A DNA stretch of 38,699 bases, taken from assembly GCF_002000485.1 (NCBI RefSeq), contig NZ_MLAJ01000008.1, positions 1-38,699 of the forward strand, in the 5' to 3' direction. The DNA comes from Rodentibacter ratti (GTDB taxonomy: Bacteria > Pseudomonadota > Gammaproteobacteria > Enterobacterales > Pasteurellaceae). How positions within the stretch are numbered: the stretch's first letter is position 1; every line of letters begins with the position of its first letter. Position numbers and translations under genes: made by a program. Shown here piece after piece: positions 1-9,611 of the stretch. The notes under the pieces were generated by a model. It was not told the DNA's origin. It saw nothing but the letters and a program-made list of their open reading frames with translations, and made no database searches.

Positions 1-39
1 CTTCATTTCTTCACAACAGCGCGTCGTTGTGTGCGGTGC

Positions 40-67
40 ATTATAGGGATTTTTTTACGCTACGCAA
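40..67 (-). promoter_or_regulatory. rRNA operon P1-like promoter, reading out of the left edge
   Basis: On the minus strand a -35 TTGCGT (62-67) is separated by 16 bases from a perfect -10 TATAAT (40-45). A GC-rich discriminator (GCACCGC) follows, as in stringently controlled rRNA promoters, and an A/T-rich UP-element-like stretch lies upstream (about 68-105). The start of the transcript (CGACGCGCTGTTGTG) resembles an rrn leader. In E. coli gmhB is also followed directly by an rRNA operon (rrsH). The rRNA genes themselves lie outside the window, so their presence is inferred. Confidence 0.72.
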
Positions 68-147
68 GGGATTTTTTCAAAAAAATTTAAAAAAATGATC
101 TTTTGATTAAAAGAAAAACGGATCGAATAAAATTTGGCTGGATTCTG

Positions 148-702
148 CTACTTAATTGAACATTTCAAAATGCGAGGTAGCTCCACGATAGAATCCAAGA
201 GATAATCAGCCATGGCTTCTCCTTCTTCCGTTATTGCTTTTCCTGTACGAACCAATATATTTGTTTTCACTTTCGCACCGATGCCCGCTTTCAGATCATC
301 CACTTTATCGCCAACCATCACTGATTTTTCTGGGTCAATCTTCAATTCTTCTATTGCCTGCAGCAACATACCTGATTTCGGCTTGCGACAATCGCAGTCC
401 TCTTTGTATTCCCCTTTACCATCCGGGAGGTGTGGGCAATAGTAAATCCCATCCAAATCTACACCTTGCTCTGCCAACGACCAATCCATCCATTCTGTTA
501 ATTGTAGAAATTGATCTTCAGAAAAATAACCGCGTGCAATACCCGATTGGTTCGTCACTAACACCAATAAATACCCCATCGCTTTTAACTCACGTAACGT
601 ATCAATTGCCCCATCAATAAATTTAAACTTATCGATCTCATGCACATAGCCATAATCTACATTCAACGTACCGTCGCGATCTAAAAAAATTGCTTTATTC
701 AT
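148..702 (-). CDS. gmhB: D-glycero-beta-D-manno-heptose-1,7-bisphosphate 7-phosphatase
   Basis: HAD-superfamily phosphatase that removes the C7 phosphate from heptose 1,7-bisphosphate in ADP-heptose synthesis for the lipopolysaccharide core; cytoplasmic. The N-terminal nucleophile motif DRDGT is visible at about residues 8-12. A VTNQSG motif follows, then the GmhB-type zinc-binding Cys/His cluster (YYCPHLPDG then CDCRKP) and the late VGDKVDD acidic motif. I chose the ATG at 702 (184 aa) over the GTG at 708, which lies two codons upstream. It is divergent from metN and lies just upstream of a probable rRNA promoter, the same neighbourhood as in E. coli. The protein looks complete. Confidence 0.93.
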   Translation of the reverse strand: MNKAIFLDRDGTLNVDYGYVHEIDKFKFIDGAIDTLRELKAMGYLLVLVTNQSGIARGYFSEDQFLQLTEWMDWSLAEQGVDLDGIYYCPHLPDGKGEYKEDCDCRKPKSGMLLQAIEELKIDPEKSVMVGDKVDDLKAGIGAKVKTNILVRTGKAITEEGEAMADYLLDSIVELPRILKCSIK

Positions 703-732
703 TTTCACTCTGTGATTGCCCCAATTTTCAAA

Positions 733-761
733 ATTATCCCTTTAATTCTATCAATTAGCAA
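733..761 (-). promoter_or_regulatory. Candidate gmhB promoter
   Basis: Minus-strand -35 TTGCTA (756-761), a 17-base spacer and -10 GATAAT (733-738), placing the start about 20 bases before gmhB. The hexamer matches are moderate, so this is a pattern call only. Confidence 0.4.
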
Positions 762-805
762 ATATAAGCTATAACCAATCCATCTAAAAAAGATCCCACG
801 ATATA

Positions 806-836
806 TTGACACGGCAATCTAGACGTCTAGAATACC
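806..836 (+). promoter_or_regulatory. metNIQ promoter with MetJ (met box) operator
   Basis: A perfect -35 TTGACA (806-811) is followed 16 bases later by TAGAAT (828-833). The spacer carries a perfect met box AGACGTCT at 821-828. The flanking 8-mers at 813-820 (GGCAATCT) and 829-836 (AGAATACC) each match the consensus at four positions. Tandem 8-bp boxes are how MetJ with S-adenosylmethionine binds cooperatively, so repression of metNIQ when methionine is plentiful is expected. The operator also shows that a TTG-initiated extension of metN from 806 is not coding. Confidence 0.85.
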
Positions 837-874
837 GAAATAAATTTGAAAATAGTAAGAGAACAAGGGCTTAT

Positions 875-1912
875 ATGATTAAGCTAAATAATATTACGAA
901 GATTTTTGAGTTAGCGGGAAAAAAGCTGAGCGCACTTGATAATGTTTCGCTCAATGTTGAGAAAGGGCAGATTTGTGGTGTCATCGGTGCATCTGGCGCG
1001 GGGAAAAGTACACTTATTCGTTGCGTAAATTTATTAGAAAAACCGAGTAGTGGTTCAGTAATTGTGGATGGGGTGGAGCTTACCCAACTTTCTGATCGAG
1101 AATTAGTTCATGCCCGTCGCCACATTGGTATGATTTTCCAACACTTTAATCTTCTCAGCTCACGCACTGTATTTGAAAATGTTGCCCTCCCATTAGAATT
1201 GGAAGGCGCATCAAAAGCAAAAATCCAAGAAAAAATAACCGCACTTTTAACATTGGTCGGTTTAAATGAGAAACGTGACGCCTATCCCAGCAATCTTTCC
1301 GGTGGGCAAAAACAACGTGTGGCCATTGCTCGTGCTTTAGCAAGCGATCCAAAAGTATTATTATGTGACGAAGCGACAAGCGCATTAGATCCTGCCACCA
1401 CACAATCTATTCTAAAATTACTAAAAGAAATCAACCGCACTTTGGGCATTACTATTTTACTCATCACGCATGAGATGGAAGTGGTAAAGCAGATTTGTGA
1501 TCAAGTCGCAGTAATCGATAAAGGACAATTAGTGGAGCAAGGGACTGTCGGGGAAATTTTTTCAAATCCAAAAACCGAGCTAGCACAAGATTTCATTCGC
1601 TCTACATTCCATATTAATTTACCGGATGAATATTTGGAGAACCTGACCGATACCCCTAAACACAGTAAGGCATATCCAATTATTAAGTTTGAATTTACCG
1701 GCCGTTCTGTGGATGCACCATTGCTGTCACAAGCATCAAAAAAATTTGGTGTGGAACTCAGCATTTTAACATCACAAATTGATTATGCGGGTGGTGTGAA
1801 ATTTGGCTATACCATCGCAGAAGTGGAAGGTGATGAAGATGCCATTACACAAACTAAAATTTATTTAATGGAAAATAATGTACGCGTGGAGGTACTCGGT
1901 TATGTTCAATGA
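875..1912 (+). CDS. metN: D-/L-methionine ABC transporter ATP-binding protein
   Basis: ATPase of the MetNIQ importer, cytoplasmic face of the inner membrane. Walker A GASGAGKS is at residues 38-45, the Q-loop follows at IFQHFNLL, the ABC signature LSGGQKQR at about 140-147, and Walker [13 protein letters not shown]. The last ~90 residues form the C-terminal NIL/ACT-like domain that binds methionine and mediates transinhibition in E. coli MetN. I chose ATG 875 (345 aa, usual length) with AGAGAACAAG upstream. An upstream TTG at 806 lies inside the promoter and is rejected. The gene overlaps metI by 11 bases, indicating translational coupling. Confidence 0.95.
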   Translation: MIKLNNITKIFELAGKKLSALDNVSLNVEKGQICGVIGASGAGKSTLIRCVNLLEKPSSGSVIVDGVELTQLSDRELVHARRHIGMIFQHFNLLSSRTVFENVALPLELEGASKAKIQEKITALLTLVGLNEKRDAYPSNLSGGQKQRVAIARALASDPKVLLCDEATSALDPATTQSILKLLKEINRTLGITILLITHEMEVVKQICDQVAVIDKGQLVEQGTVGEIFSNPKTELAQDFIRSTFHINLPDEYLENLTDTPKHSKAYPIIKFEFTGRSVDAPLLSQASKKFGVELSILTSQIDYAGGVKFGYTIAEVEGDEDAITQTKIYLMENNVRVEVLGYVQ

Positions 1913-2591
1913 TTTCTGGACAACATTTAGCCAACAGCTCACGCCACAGATGTGGGGCGTTGTTGCAACGGCAACGTATGAAACCGTCTATATCAGCTTT
2001 GTCTCTACGTTATTGGCTGTTATTGTAGGTTTGCCTGTAGGCGTATGGACATTCTTAACCGGTAAAGACGAAATTTTACAAAATAAACGTGCGCACTTTA
2101 TTTTGAATACCATCATTAACATTGGTCGCTCGATTCCATTTATCATTTTACTTTTGATTTTGTTACCTGTAACACGCTTTATTGTCGGCACTGTACTAGG
2201 CACAACTGCAGCCATTATTCCATTAAGTATCTGTGCAATGCCTTTCGTGGCACGTCTAACCGCTAATGCCCTGATGGAAATTCCAAATGGGCTGACTGAA
2301 GCAGCACAAGCAATGGGAGCAACTAAATGGCAAATCGTCCGTAAATTTTACTTACCTGAAGCATTGCCAACTCTAATTAACGGTATCACACTGACTCTCG
2401 TGACTTTGGTGGGGTATTCTGCTATGGCGGGAACACAAGGCGGTGGCGGACTTGGAAGCCTTGCTATCAATTACGGTGTATATCGCAATATGCCTTACAT
2501 CACTTGGGTTGCGACCATTATCATTGTTCTTTTCGTAATGATCAGCCAAAAACTCGGTGACACGCTGGCGAAAAAAGTGGATCATCGTTAG
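1902..2591 (+). CDS. metI: Methionine ABC transporter permease
   Basis: Inner-membrane permease of MetNIQ, 229 aa with about five hydrophobic segments. The cytoplasmic EAA-type coupling motif is visible as [24 protein letters not shown] near residues 130-155. The start is the ATG at 1902, inside the end of metN, preceded by a good GTGGAGG ribosome site at about 1886-1892. An in-frame ATG at 1878 would add eight unconserved-looking residues and is less likely. metQ begins 36 bases downstream. Confidence 0.94.
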   Translation: MFNDFWTTFSQQLTPQMWGVVATATYETVYISFVSTLLAVIVGLPVGVWTFLTGKDEILQNKRAHFILNTIINIGRSIPFIILLLILLPVTRFIVGTVLGTTAAIIPLSICAMPFVARLTANALMEIPNGLTEAAQAMGATKWQIVRKFYLPEALPTLINGITLTLVTLVGYSAMAGTQGGGGLGSLAINYGVYRNMPYITWVATIIIVLFVMISQKLGDTLAKKVDHR

Positions 2592-2627
2592 AACACAACT
2601 TACTTTTAACTAAATAGAGGAAACCTT

Positions 2628-3452
2628 ATGAAATTAAAAAATTTATTTACGATTACAGCCCTTGCATCTGCTCTTGTCCTAACAGGATGTAAAGATGATA
2701 AAAAAACTGAAAGCGCAGCAACTACCCCCCTTAAAATCAAAGTTGGAGTAATGTCAGGTCCGGAACATCAAGTGGCCGAAATTGCGGCAAAAGTAGCAAA
2801 AGAGAAATATGGGTTAGATGTACAATTTGTAGAATTTAACGACTATGCGTTGCCAAATACTGCCGTTTCTACCGGTGATTTAGATGTAAACGCAATGCAG
2901 CATAAACCTTATTTAGATCAAGACACAAAAGCCAAAAACCTAAATAATTTGGTAATCGTGGGAAATACTTTTGTTTATCCATTAGCCGGATATTCTAAAA
3001 AAATTAAGAATCTGAATGAACTGCAAGAAGGCGCGAAAGTGGTCGTGCCAAACGATCCAAGCAATCGTGGACGTGCATTGATTCTGCTTGAGAAACAAGG
3101 CTTAATCAAACTTAAAGATGCCAATAATCTATTATCAACAGTATTAGATATTGTTGAAAATCCAAAAAATCTAAATATCACCGAAGTGGATACCTCCATT
3201 GCTGCTCGCGCATTAGATGACGTTGATTTAGCAGTAGTAAATAACACCTACGCCGGTCAGGTTGGCTTGAATGCACAAGATAATGGTGTGTTTGTGGAAG
3301 ATAAAGATTCGCCTTACGTAAACATTATTGTCGCGCGTACAGATAACAAAGACAGTAAAGCCGTGCAAGATTTCGTGAAAGCTTATCAAACCGAAGAAGT
3401 GTATGAAGAAGCTAAAAAGCACTTCAAAGATGGGGTTGTAAAAGGTTGGTAA
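2628..3452 (+). CDS. metQ: Methionine-binding lipoprotein
   Basis: Substrate-binding component of MetNIQ, a periplasmic protein anchored by lipid. A signal peptide ends in the lipobox LTGC with the modified cysteine at residue 21, followed by a charged linker (KDDKKTES). The body matches the NlpA/MetQ family (KVGVMSGPEHQVAEIAAKVAKEKYGLDV near the start, and NAMQHKPYLDQD, typical of methionine binders). 274 aa is normal. The ribosome site AGAGGAAACC precedes ATG 2628. It is the last gene of the operon, ending at a strong terminator. Confidence 0.95.
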   Translation: MKLKNLFTITALASALVLTGCKDDKKTESAATTPLKIKVGVMSGPEHQVAEIAAKVAKEKYGLDVQFVEFNDYALPNTAVSTGDLDVNAMQHKPYLDQDTKAKNLNNLVIVGNTFVYPLAGYSKKIKNLNELQEGAKVVVPNDPSNRGRALILLEKQGLIKLKDANNLLSTVLDIVENPKNLNITEVDTSIAARALDDVDLAVVNNTYAGQVGLNAQDNGVFVEDKDSPYVNIIVARTDNKDSKAVQDFVKAYQTEEVYEEAKKHFKDGVVKGW

Positions 3453-3492
3453 TTTTTTAATTTAAAGAAGCGGTTCTTTAATTAATAAAGAT

Positions 3493-3525
3493 GGGATTAG
3501 TCGTCAAAAACTAATCCTATTTTTT
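3493..3525 (+). terminator. Rho-independent terminator of metNIQ
   Basis: Stem GGATTAGT (3494-3501) with ACTAATCC (3510-3517), an 8-base loop, then a T-rich run to 3525. Confidence 0.85.
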
Positions 3526-3605
3526 AGGACTAGAAATAGCCACTTTTTCAAAAAATAAATCCAAAAGATTATACTCTCTCAAATCCCTTAAACCTTGATA
3601 TAAAA

Positions 3606-3634
3606 AACCGCACTTTGCATAACAAAGTACGGTT
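3606..3634 (-). terminator. Uptake-sequence hairpin terminating rplKA
   Basis: An exact uptake core ACCGCACTT (3607-3615) pairs with a degenerate copy (AAGTACGGT core, 3625-3633) to form a 12-base stem with one mismatch. On the minus strand it is followed by a T run (complement of 3602-3607), just after the rplA stop. Confidence 0.75.
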
Positions 3635-3660
3635 AAATTTTTCAAAGTTCTTCGTCGCAA

Positions 3661-4350
3661 TTATAGTGATGCTTGATCTACTGCAACGCCTGCACCCATT
3701 GTGGTAGAAATGCTAACTTTCTTAATGAAGATACCTTTTGCTGTGGTTGGTTTTGCTTTTGTTAAAGCAGCCAATAATGCTTGGAGGTTTTCTTTTAATT
3801 GTTCTTCAGAGAAGTTTGCTTTACCAATTGTGGTGTGGATGATACCGTTTTTATCGTTACGATAACGGATCTGACCGGATTTCGCATTTTTTACAGCTTC
3901 AGCAACGTTTGGTGTTACAGTACCGACTTTAGGGTTTGGCATTAAACCACGTGGGCCTAACACTTGACCTAATTGACCAACAACACGCATTGCATCAGGA
4001 GAAGCGATAACTACATCAAAGTTCATCTCGCCTTTCTTGATTTGCTCCGCTAAATCTTCCATACCCACTAAGTCAGCGCCCGCTGCTTTTGCAGCATCTG
4101 TGTTTGCGCCTTGAGTGAATACAGCTACACGAACTTCACGACCTGTACCATGTGGTAATACGGTTGCACCACGAACGTTTTGGTCAGATTTACGAGGATC
4201 AATACCTAAGTTTACTGCAACATCAACACTTTCAACGAATTTAGCGGTTGCGAATTGTTTTAATAACGCAATTGCTTCGTTGATTTCATATGCTTTAGTA
4301 GAATCTACGCCAGCTTTGATTGCTTTCATTTTTTTAGTCAATTTAGCCAT
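3661..4350 (-). CDS. rplA: 50S ribosomal protein L1
   Basis: Large-subunit protein of the L1 stalk, which contacts exit-site tRNA, and in enterobacteria the translational repressor of its own rplKA mRNA. 229 aa, full length. The N-terminal motif [16 protein letters not shown], the central [11 protein letters not shown] and the L1 signature region [16 protein letters not shown] are all present. It starts four bases after the rplK stop and ends at an uptake-sequence hairpin terminator. Confidence 0.98.
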   Translation of the reverse strand: MAKLTKKMKAIKAGVDSTKAYEINEAIALLKQFATAKFVESVDVAVNLGIDPRKSDQNVRGATVLPHGTGREVRVAVFTQGANTDAAKAAGADLVGMEDLAEQIKKGEMNFDVVIASPDAMRVVGQLGQVLGPRGLMPNPKVGTVTPNVAEAVKNAKSGQIRYRNDKNGIIHTTIGKANFSEEQLKENLQALLAALTKAKPTTAKGIFIKKVSISTTMGAGVAVDQASL

Positions 4351-4354
4351 CGTA

Positions 4355-4783
4355 TTATTCCTCCACCACTAAGCCCATAGAACGAGCAGTACCAGCGATT
4401 GATTTCATTTTGGTCTCAATAGTCGCACCGGTCATATCTGCCGCTTTTGTTTCAGCGATTTGACGGATTTGATCTAAGGTTACTTTACCCACTTTATCTT
4501 TGTTCGGCTTACCGGAACCAGATTTGATACCCGCTGCTTTTTTCAATAATACGGCAGCCGGTGGAGTTTTAGTAATAAACGTAAATGAACGGTCAGCATA
4601 TACAGTGATTACAACTGGAATTGGTAAACCTTTTTCTAAGCTCTCGGTACGAGCATTGAACGCTTTACAGAATTCCATAATGTTCACACCTTGTTGACCT
4701 AATGCCGGACCAACTGGTGGTGATGGGTTTGCCATACCTGCTGCAACTTGCAACTTAACGTAGGCTTGGACTTTTTTTGCCAT
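4355..4783 (-). CDS. rplK: 50S ribosomal protein L11
   Basis: Large-subunit protein of the GTPase-associated centre, needed for RelA activation and factor binding. 142 aa, the usual length. The proline-rich N-terminal stretch ([22 protein letters not shown]) that contacts release factors and thiopeptides is intact, and the C-terminal rRNA-binding domain ends [12 protein letters not shown]. The ribosome site is AGAGGAAAAT before ATG 4783. It is transcribed with rplA from its own promoter after the nusG terminator. Confidence 0.98.
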   Translation of the reverse strand: MAKKVQAYVKLQVAAGMANPSPPVGPALGQQGVNIMEFCKAFNARTESLEKGLPIPVVITVYADRSFTFITKTPPAAVLLKKAAGIKSGSGKPNKDKVGKVTLDQIRQIAETKAADMTGATIETKMKSIAGTARSMGLVVEE

Positions 4784-4908
4784 TTTAATTTTCCTCTAAT
4801 TGGGTCATAGCGCTATAAATAGCTCCCCGATGATTTCGACACCGATCATAAAAGATACTGTGCCATACAAAAATATAAGCCGATAAACGGCTTATAAACA
4901 GGTTGCGG

Positions 4909-4937
4909 ATTATATAAAAAGGACGATTGCTTTTCAA
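4909..4937 (-). promoter_or_regulatory. rplKA promoter and leader
   Basis: Minus-strand -35 TTGAAA (4932-4937), a 17-base spacer and a perfect -10 TATAAT (4909-4914). The leader of about 120 bases contains a hairpin (ATAAGCCG pairing with CGGCTTAT, 4875-4894). In E. coli L1 represses rplKA by binding this mRNA leader; a similar site here is inferred, not demonstrated. Confidence 0.75.
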
Positions 4938-4977
4938 GCAATTCAAATTAAAACACCGAAAAAATCACTAAAAAATA

Positions 4978-5003
4978 ACCGCACTTTAAAAACAAAGTGC
5001 GGT
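4978..5003 (-). terminator. Uptake-sequence-pair terminator after nusG
   Basis: Two exact uptake cores in inverted orientation (4978-4986 and 4995-5003) form an approximately 10-base stem. On the minus strand a T-rich run follows, 22 bases after the nusG stop. Confidence 0.8.
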
Positions 5004-5024
5004 CATGATTCGTAAATATCCGGC

Positions 5025-5582
5025 TTAGAGTGTCTTTTCCACTTGACCGAATTCCAACTCAACCGGAGTTGCCCGACCAAAGATAGAAACCGATACTTTC
5101 AAACGACCTTTTTCGTAATCGACTTCTTCTACCGTACCATTGAAATCGGCAAACGGCCCTTCGGTAACACGCACTTCTTCACCCGGGTGATATTCGTTGC
5201 GGTGGCGCGGTTTCTCTGCACTTTGTTCTAAACGATTTAAAATTGTATCTGCTTCACGTTTAGAAATCGGAGCCGGCTTATCCGGTGTTCCACCAATAAA
5301 GCCCATTACTCGCGGTACACTTTTCACTAAATGCCAAGTGTCATCGTTCATTTCCATCTCTACAAGCACATAACCGGGAAAAAATTTACGTTCACTTTTA
5401 CGACGCTTACCTGCTACGTTTTCAACGACTTCTTCCGTAGGCACTAAAACTTCACCAAATTGATCTTCCATTTGGTGCTGTTTAATATATTCACGCAAAG
5501 TCAATGCCACGCGGCTTTCAAAACCGGAAAACGCTTGTAGCACATACCAACGTTTTTTTGATACTGTTGTTTCTTCTGTCAT
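5025..5582 (-). CDS. nusG: Transcription termination/antitermination factor NusG
   Basis: NusG binds RNA polymerase, suppresses pausing, and links it to Rho and to ribosomal protein S10. 185 aa. The N-terminal NGN domain ([13 protein letters not shown], then [11 protein letters not shown]) is followed by a C-terminal KOW domain ([24 protein letters not shown] split over about residues 130-155). It starts one base after the secE stop, the near-universal secE-nusG arrangement. The operon continues in E. coli into rplKA, but here an inverted uptake-sequence terminator intervenes. Confidence 0.98.
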   Translation of the reverse strand: MTEETTVSKKRWYVLQAFSGFESRVALTLREYIKQHQMEDQFGEVLVPTEEVVENVAGKRRKSERKFFPGYVLVEMEMNDDTWHLVKSVPRVMGFIGGTPDKPAPISKREADTILNRLEQSAEKPRHRNEYHPGEEVRVTEGPFADFNGTVEEVDYEKGRLKVSVSIFGRATPVELEFGQVEKTL

Positions 5583-5583
5583 T

Positions 5584-5997
5584 TTAGAATCTCAAATCGG
5601 TTAAAAAGTTAATAATTGATACGATAATAGAATCTATCGCCCAGAAAAATAATGAAGCAATAACAGTCACACCCATCACAATCAAAGTGGTTTGACGTGC
5701 TTCTGAACGAGTTGGCCACACAACTTTACGCGCTTCATTTCTTGACTCTTTAAAGAAATTACGTGCTTTTGTGCCTTGATTAGTAATTGCGGCGAAAACA
5801 AAGGCTAATACAAGAGTAATCGCCACACCAATCACACGAACAGGTGTCGAATAATCTTTTTGAAAATAAGCATTGCCAATGGCTGCAACAGAAAAGAAAA
5901 CCACAACCAATATCCAAAGTAACGTATTTAAGCCTTTTGATTTACCTTCTACCGGCTCTTCTGTTTTTTTCTTTTTATCAACAATTTCAGTTGCCAT
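5584..5997 (-). CDS. secE: Preprotein translocase subunit SecE
   Basis: Essential SecYEG translocon subunit in the inner membrane. 137 aa. Like E. coli SecE it carries two additional N-terminal membrane segments (about residues 25-45 and 50-70) before the conserved C-terminal segment. The amphipathic helix motif [20 protein letters not shown] and the final helix ([20 protein letters not shown]) are typical. The lysine-rich N-terminus ([14 protein letters not shown]) is cytoplasmic. Confidence 0.96.
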   Translation of the reverse strand: MATEIVDKKKKTEEPVEGKSKGLNTLLWILVVVFFSVAAIGNAYFQKDYSTPVRVIGVAITLVLAFVFAAITNQGTKARNFFKESRNEARKVVWPTRSEARQTTLIVMGVTVIASLFFWAIDSIIVSIINFLTDLRF

Positions 5998-6141
5998 AAT
6001 TGAATCCGTTTAAAAAGGGGAAATAAGAATAAATTTAAGAACGTGCGATTGTAGCACTTTCTTTACCCATTTCCTATTGAAAAATGAGTAAGCTGGAAAA
6101 CAACCAAAAATCAACCGCACTTTTTTTTGTATAAGTAAACG

Positions 6142-7392
6142 CTAAGTACGATAAACCAACTTAGGTGCTTCATTCTCCACAATCGTTAATTCATCCACGA
6201 TGACTTTTTCAAGGTTTTCAATGGATGGTAAGTCATACATTGTATCAAGTAGTACGGCTTCAACAATGGAACGCAAACCACGCGCACCGGTTTTACGCTC
6301 AAGCGCTTTCTTCGCCATGGCTTTCAAAGCTTCCGGTGTAAATTCCAACTCTACGTTTTCTAACCCGAATAATGCTTGATACTGTTTTGTTAAGGCATTT
6401 TTAGGTTGGGTAAGAATTTGCACCAGTGCATCTTCATCCAATTCATTTAACGGAGCGATCATTGGTAAACGTCCGATAAATTCCGGGATTAAACCAAATT
6501 TCATCAAATCGTCCGGTTCTACTTGACTGAATAGTTTTGACAGTGATTGTTCTTCGGTCTCTTTTTCCACTTTTGCAGCAAAACCAATACTTGTCGCCGT
6601 TTGAGTACGCTTAGCAATAATTTTATCCAGTCCGGCAAATGCACCACCGCAAATAAATAAAATTTTTGATGTATCGACTTTCAACATTTCTTGTTGAGGA
6701 TGTTTACGACCTCCTTGTGGAGGTACTGATGCAATCGTTCCCTCAATTAATTTCAACAATGCCTGTTGCACGCCTTCGCCTGATACATCACGGGTAATAG
6801 ATGCACTTTCCGACTTGCGGCTGATTTTATCAATCTCATCAATATAAATGATACCCTGCTCTGCTTTTTCAGTATCGTAGTCACAATTTTGCAGAAGTTT
6901 TTGCAATACGTTTTCAACGTCTTCGCCTACATAACCTGCCTCAGTCAATGTTGTTGCATCCGCCATCGCAAAAGGTACATTTAAACGACGAGCCAAAGTT
7001 TGTGCAAGTAATGTTTTACCGCTTCCCGTTGGACCAATCAGCAAAATATTACTTTTACCTAATTCAACCTCATTACTTTCATGGTTGGTACGTAAGCGTT
7101 TATAGTGATTATATACCGCCACAGAGAGCACTTTTTTGGCATAATCCTGACCGATTACATAATCGTCTAAATGTGCGCGAATTTCATGAGGTGTCGGCAA
7201 TTTGGCATCATTTTCAACCGCACTTTCTCCCTCATCTTCACTATCCGCTTCATGACTTTCTTCCAGCATAGAATGGCAAAGTTCGATACATTCGTTACAG
7301 ATATAGCCTTCTGTTCCGGCAATCAATTTATCCACTTCGCTTTTTTCTTTGCCACAAAAAGAGCAATGCAAATCTTTATTTTCCGTTGTCAT
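6142..7392 (-). CDS. clpX: ATP-dependent Clp protease ATP-binding subunit ClpX
   Basis: AAA+ unfoldase that delivers tagged substrates to ClpP. 416 aa. An N-terminal zinc-binding domain has four cysteines (C10-x2-C13 and CNEC about 20 residues on). Walker A GPTGSGKT and Walker [11 protein letters not shown] are intact, the pore-loop GYVGEDVE is present, and the IGF loop that docks on ClpP is visible (TSIGFAA). It starts nine bases after clpP, so the two are one transcript. An uptake core lies inside the gene (7217-7225). Confidence 0.98.
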   Translation of the reverse strand: MTTENKDLHCSFCGKEKSEVDKLIAGTEGYICNECIELCHSMLEESHEADSEDEGESAVENDAKLPTPHEIRAHLDDYVIGQDYAKKVLSVAVYNHYKRLRTNHESNEVELGKSNILLIGPTGSGKTLLAQTLARRLNVPFAMADATTLTEAGYVGEDVENVLQKLLQNCDYDTEKAEQGIIYIDEIDKISRKSESASITRDVSGEGVQQALLKLIEGTIASVPPQGGRKHPQQEMLKVDTSKILFICGGAFAGLDKIIAKRTQTATSIGFAAKVEKETEEQSLSKLFSQVEPDDLMKFGLIPEFIGRLPMIAPLNELDEDALVQILTQPKNALTKQYQALFGLENVELEFTPEALKAMAKKALERKTGARGLRSIVEAVLLDTMYDLPSIENLEKVIVDELTIVENEAPKLVYRT

Positions 7393-7401
7393 CTTTAATC
7401 C

Positions 7402-7983
7402 TTAACGTTTAATTAACACCTCATCCACTAAGCCATAGGCTTTTGCTTCTTCAGCAGACATAAAGTTATCGCGATCGGTATCTTGCTCGATACGTTCAAT
7501 GCTTTGCCCCGTGTGGAAAGCTAAACGTTCATTTAAGGTATGTTTAATTTTCAAAATTTCTTGTGCATGAATTTGAATATCCGATGCTTGACCACGGAAT
7601 CCGCCCAACGGTTGGTGGATCATCACTCTCGCATTCGGTAATGCGACACGTTTACCCGCTGTACCACCAGCCAATAGGAACGCCCCCATAGAGCATGCCT
7701 GTCCAACACAAAGTGTGCGAATATCCGGTTTGATAAACTGCATAGTATCGTAAATCGCCATACCCGCAGTCACCGAACCACCCGGAGAATTAATATAAAT
7801 ATTAATATCTTTGGTCGGATCTTCTGATTCTAAGAAAAGCAATTGTGCAACGATCAAATTTGCCATGTGATCTTCAACTTCACCAGTTAAAAAAATCACA
7901 CGCTCTTTTAATAAACGTGAATAAATATCGTAAGAACGCTCACCTCGTGAAGTTTGTTCTACGACCATAGGAACTAAAGCCAT
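7402..7983 (-). CDS. clpP: ATP-dependent Clp protease proteolytic subunit
   Basis: Serine peptidase forming the 14-subunit ClpP chamber. 193 aa. The catalytic triad is visible: Ser98 in GQACSMGAF, His123 in MIHQPLGG and Asp172 in DTDRDNF, the numbering expected from E. coli. The N-terminal ~10 residues look like the usual short self-cleaved propeptide. It lies between tig and clpX; a tig terminator upstream suggests clpPX also has its own promoter. Confidence 0.98.
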   Translation of the reverse strand: MALVPMVVEQTSRGERSYDIYSRLLKERVIFLTGEVEDHMANLIVAQLLFLESEDPTKDINIYINSPGGSVTAGMAIYDTMQFIKPDIRTLCVGQACSMGAFLLAGGTAGKRVALPNARVMIHQPLGGFRGQASDIQIHAQEILKIKHTLNERLAFHTGQSIERIEQDTDRDNFMSAEEAKAYGLVDEVLIKR

Positions 7984-8043
7984 TTTCTCACCTACTCTGT
8001 ATAAAAATTCTTGCTATTCTACCCGAAACATCTACAAATAAAA

Positions 8044-8080
8044 ATGCGGTCGCTTTTATTGAAAATAACGACCGCACTTT
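8044..8080 (-). terminator. Hairpin terminator after tig
   Basis: An uptake-like arm (8044-8053) pairs with an exact-core arm (8070-8080) over about 10 bases, with a 16-base loop. On the minus strand a T-rich tract follows. It sits 14 bases beyond the tig stop and probably separates tig from clpPX partially. Confidence 0.7.
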
Positions 8081-8094
8081 TTAATCAACGAAAA

Positions 8095-9393
8095 TTAAGC
8101 TTGTGGATTCATAATTTCATCAAATGAAGATGCTTTTTCAGTCACTTGTGCTTTTGCAAGAACAGCATCAACTGCTTGTTCTTCTAACACAACATTGCGA
8201 ATATTGTTCATTAATTCTTCATTTTTGCTGTAATATTCAACCACTTCAGCCGGTTGTTCGTAAGCAGAAGCGATATCAGTGATCATGGTTTTCACACGTT
8301 CCTCATCCGCTTTCAATTCGTTTGATTTGATCACTTCAGAGAATAATAAACCCACTTGAACACGGCGTTTTGCGTCCGCTTCAAATAATTCACGTGGTAA
8401 TTGTGCAGCCTGTTGAGCATTACCACCAAAACGTTGTGCCGCTTGGTTACGTAATACATTGATTTCTTCTTCAACAGCAGAAGACGGTACGTCAATCGGG
8501 TTTTGTTCAATTAAGCCATTGATGACTTGTTGTTTCACACGAGAAACTAAGGCATTTTTCAATTCACGTTGCATATTTTTACGGATTTCTGTGCGTAAAT
8601 CTTCAACCGTTTTGGTATTAGGACCGAATTTAGCCACAAATTCATCCGTTAATTCAGGTAACACCATGTTTTCAACTTTTTTCAAGGTAATCGCAAATTT
8701 AGCCGCTTTACCTTTTAAGTTTTCAGCATGATATTCCGCAGGGAAAGTGACATCAATATCAAATTGTTCACCGGCTTTATGACCTACGATACCGTCCTCA
8801 AAACCGGGAATCATACGACCTTGTCCCATGAACAATACGAAATCGGAGGCTTTGCCGCCTTCAAATTCTTCACCATCAATAGAACCAACAAAATCAATGG
8901 TCACGCGATCATCGGCTTTTGCTGCATCTTGGCTTTCTGCCCAAGTCGCCTGTTGTTTGCGTAACACATCGATCATTTTATCAATATCCGCTTCCGTGAT
9001 TTCAACGGTTGGTTTTTCCACTTTGATATTTTCTAAACCTTGTAATTGAACTTCCGGATACACTTCAAAAGTTGCGGTGAAAACTAAATCTTTACCTTGC
9101 TCAAAAGTTTCAATCGCAAAAGTCGGACGACCTGCAATATTGATTTTCTCCGCAATCACTGCATCAAAGAAATGACGTGGCAATAAATCATTTAATACAT
9201 CTTGACGAATTGATGCGCCAAAACGTTGCTCAATAATATGTGCCGGCACTTTACCTTTACGGAATCCATCTACACGAACATTTTTTGCGGCACGTTTAAA
9301 TTCTTCACGTGTCGCTTTTTCAACAGTTTCCGCAGGAACGGTGATAGCCACACGGCGCTCTAAACCTTGGGTTGTTTCAATATTTAATGACAT
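8095..9393 (-). CDS. tig: Trigger factor (ribosome-associated chaperone, peptidyl-prolyl isomerase)
   Basis: Ribosome-bound chaperone at the nascent-chain exit. 432 aa from the ATG at 9393, identical in length to E. coli. The start gives the family N-terminus [15 protein letters not shown] with a GAGGTTAC ribosome site; a longer reading from 9441 adds 16 residues and is rejected. The ribosome-binding motif [17 protein letters not shown] is at about residues 44-60. The central FKBP-type isomerase domain ([19 protein letters not shown]) and the C-terminal helical chaperone domain follow. Confidence 0.97.
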   Translation of the reverse strand: MSLNIETTQGLERRVAITVPAETVEKATREEFKRAAKNVRVDGFRKGKVPAHIIEQRFGASIRQDVLNDLLPRHFFDAVIAEKINIAGRPTFAIETFEQGKDLVFTATFEVYPEVQLQGLENIKVEKPTVEITEADIDKMIDVLRKQQATWAESQDAAKADDRVTIDFVGSIDGEEFEGGKASDFVLFMGQGRMIPGFEDGIVGHKAGEQFDIDVTFPAEYHAENLKGKAAKFAITLKKVENMVLPELTDEFVAKFGPNTKTVEDLRTEIRKNMQRELKNALVSRVKQQVINGLIEQNPIDVPSSAVEEEINVLRNQAAQRFGGNAQQAAQLPRELFEADAKRRVQVGLLFSEVIKSNELKADEERVKTMITDIASAYEQPAEVVEYYSKNEELMNNIRNVVLEEQAVDAVLAKAQVTEKASSFDEIMNPQA

Positions 9394-9469
9394 TTGTAAC
9401 CTCAATTTATTTTTGCACTCGGTCAAACTCACACCGAACACGTTATTAAAAATAATGGTGATAAAAAAA

Positions 9470-9505
9470 CTGGCAGATTATATCGAAATAAAAGCTGCCA
9501 GTCGA
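9470..9505 (-). promoter_or_regulatory. Candidate tig promoter inside an inverted repeat
   Basis: Minus-strand -35 TCGACT (9500-9505), a 17-base spacer and -10 TATAAT (9477-9482). Perfect 7-base inverted repeat arms CTGGCAG (9470-9476) and CTGCCAG (9495-9501) bracket the promoter, a possible operator. Confidence 0.5.
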
Positions 9506-9575
9506 TAGAAAGTCGATAAATCAAACAAAATCCCACTTATTTTGGCGATTTTATCAACAAAATTTTAAAGCCTAA

Positions 9576-9605
9576 AAAAGTGCGGTTAAAAATGACCGCA
9601 CTTTT
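9576..9605 (-). terminator. Uptake-sequence-pair terminator after kbp
   Basis: An 11-base perfect stem (9576-9586 with 9595-9605), 8-base loop, both arms containing exact uptake cores. On the minus strand a T run follows. It lies just after the kbp stop. Confidence 0.82.
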
Positions 9606-9611
9606 AAGTGC

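Noticed and set aside
806-874. Upstream TTG extension of metN
   Set aside because: It overlaps the -35/-10 promoter and the MetJ boxes; the ATG at 875 gives the family N-terminus.
6048-6053. secE promoter with -10 TACAAT
   Set aside because: No acceptable -35 hexamer at the right distance, so it was not listed.
9394-9441. 16-residue upstream extension of trigger factor
   Set aside because: The family begins MSLNIETT at 9393 with a good ribosome site; the extension is unlike the family and lies in the leader.
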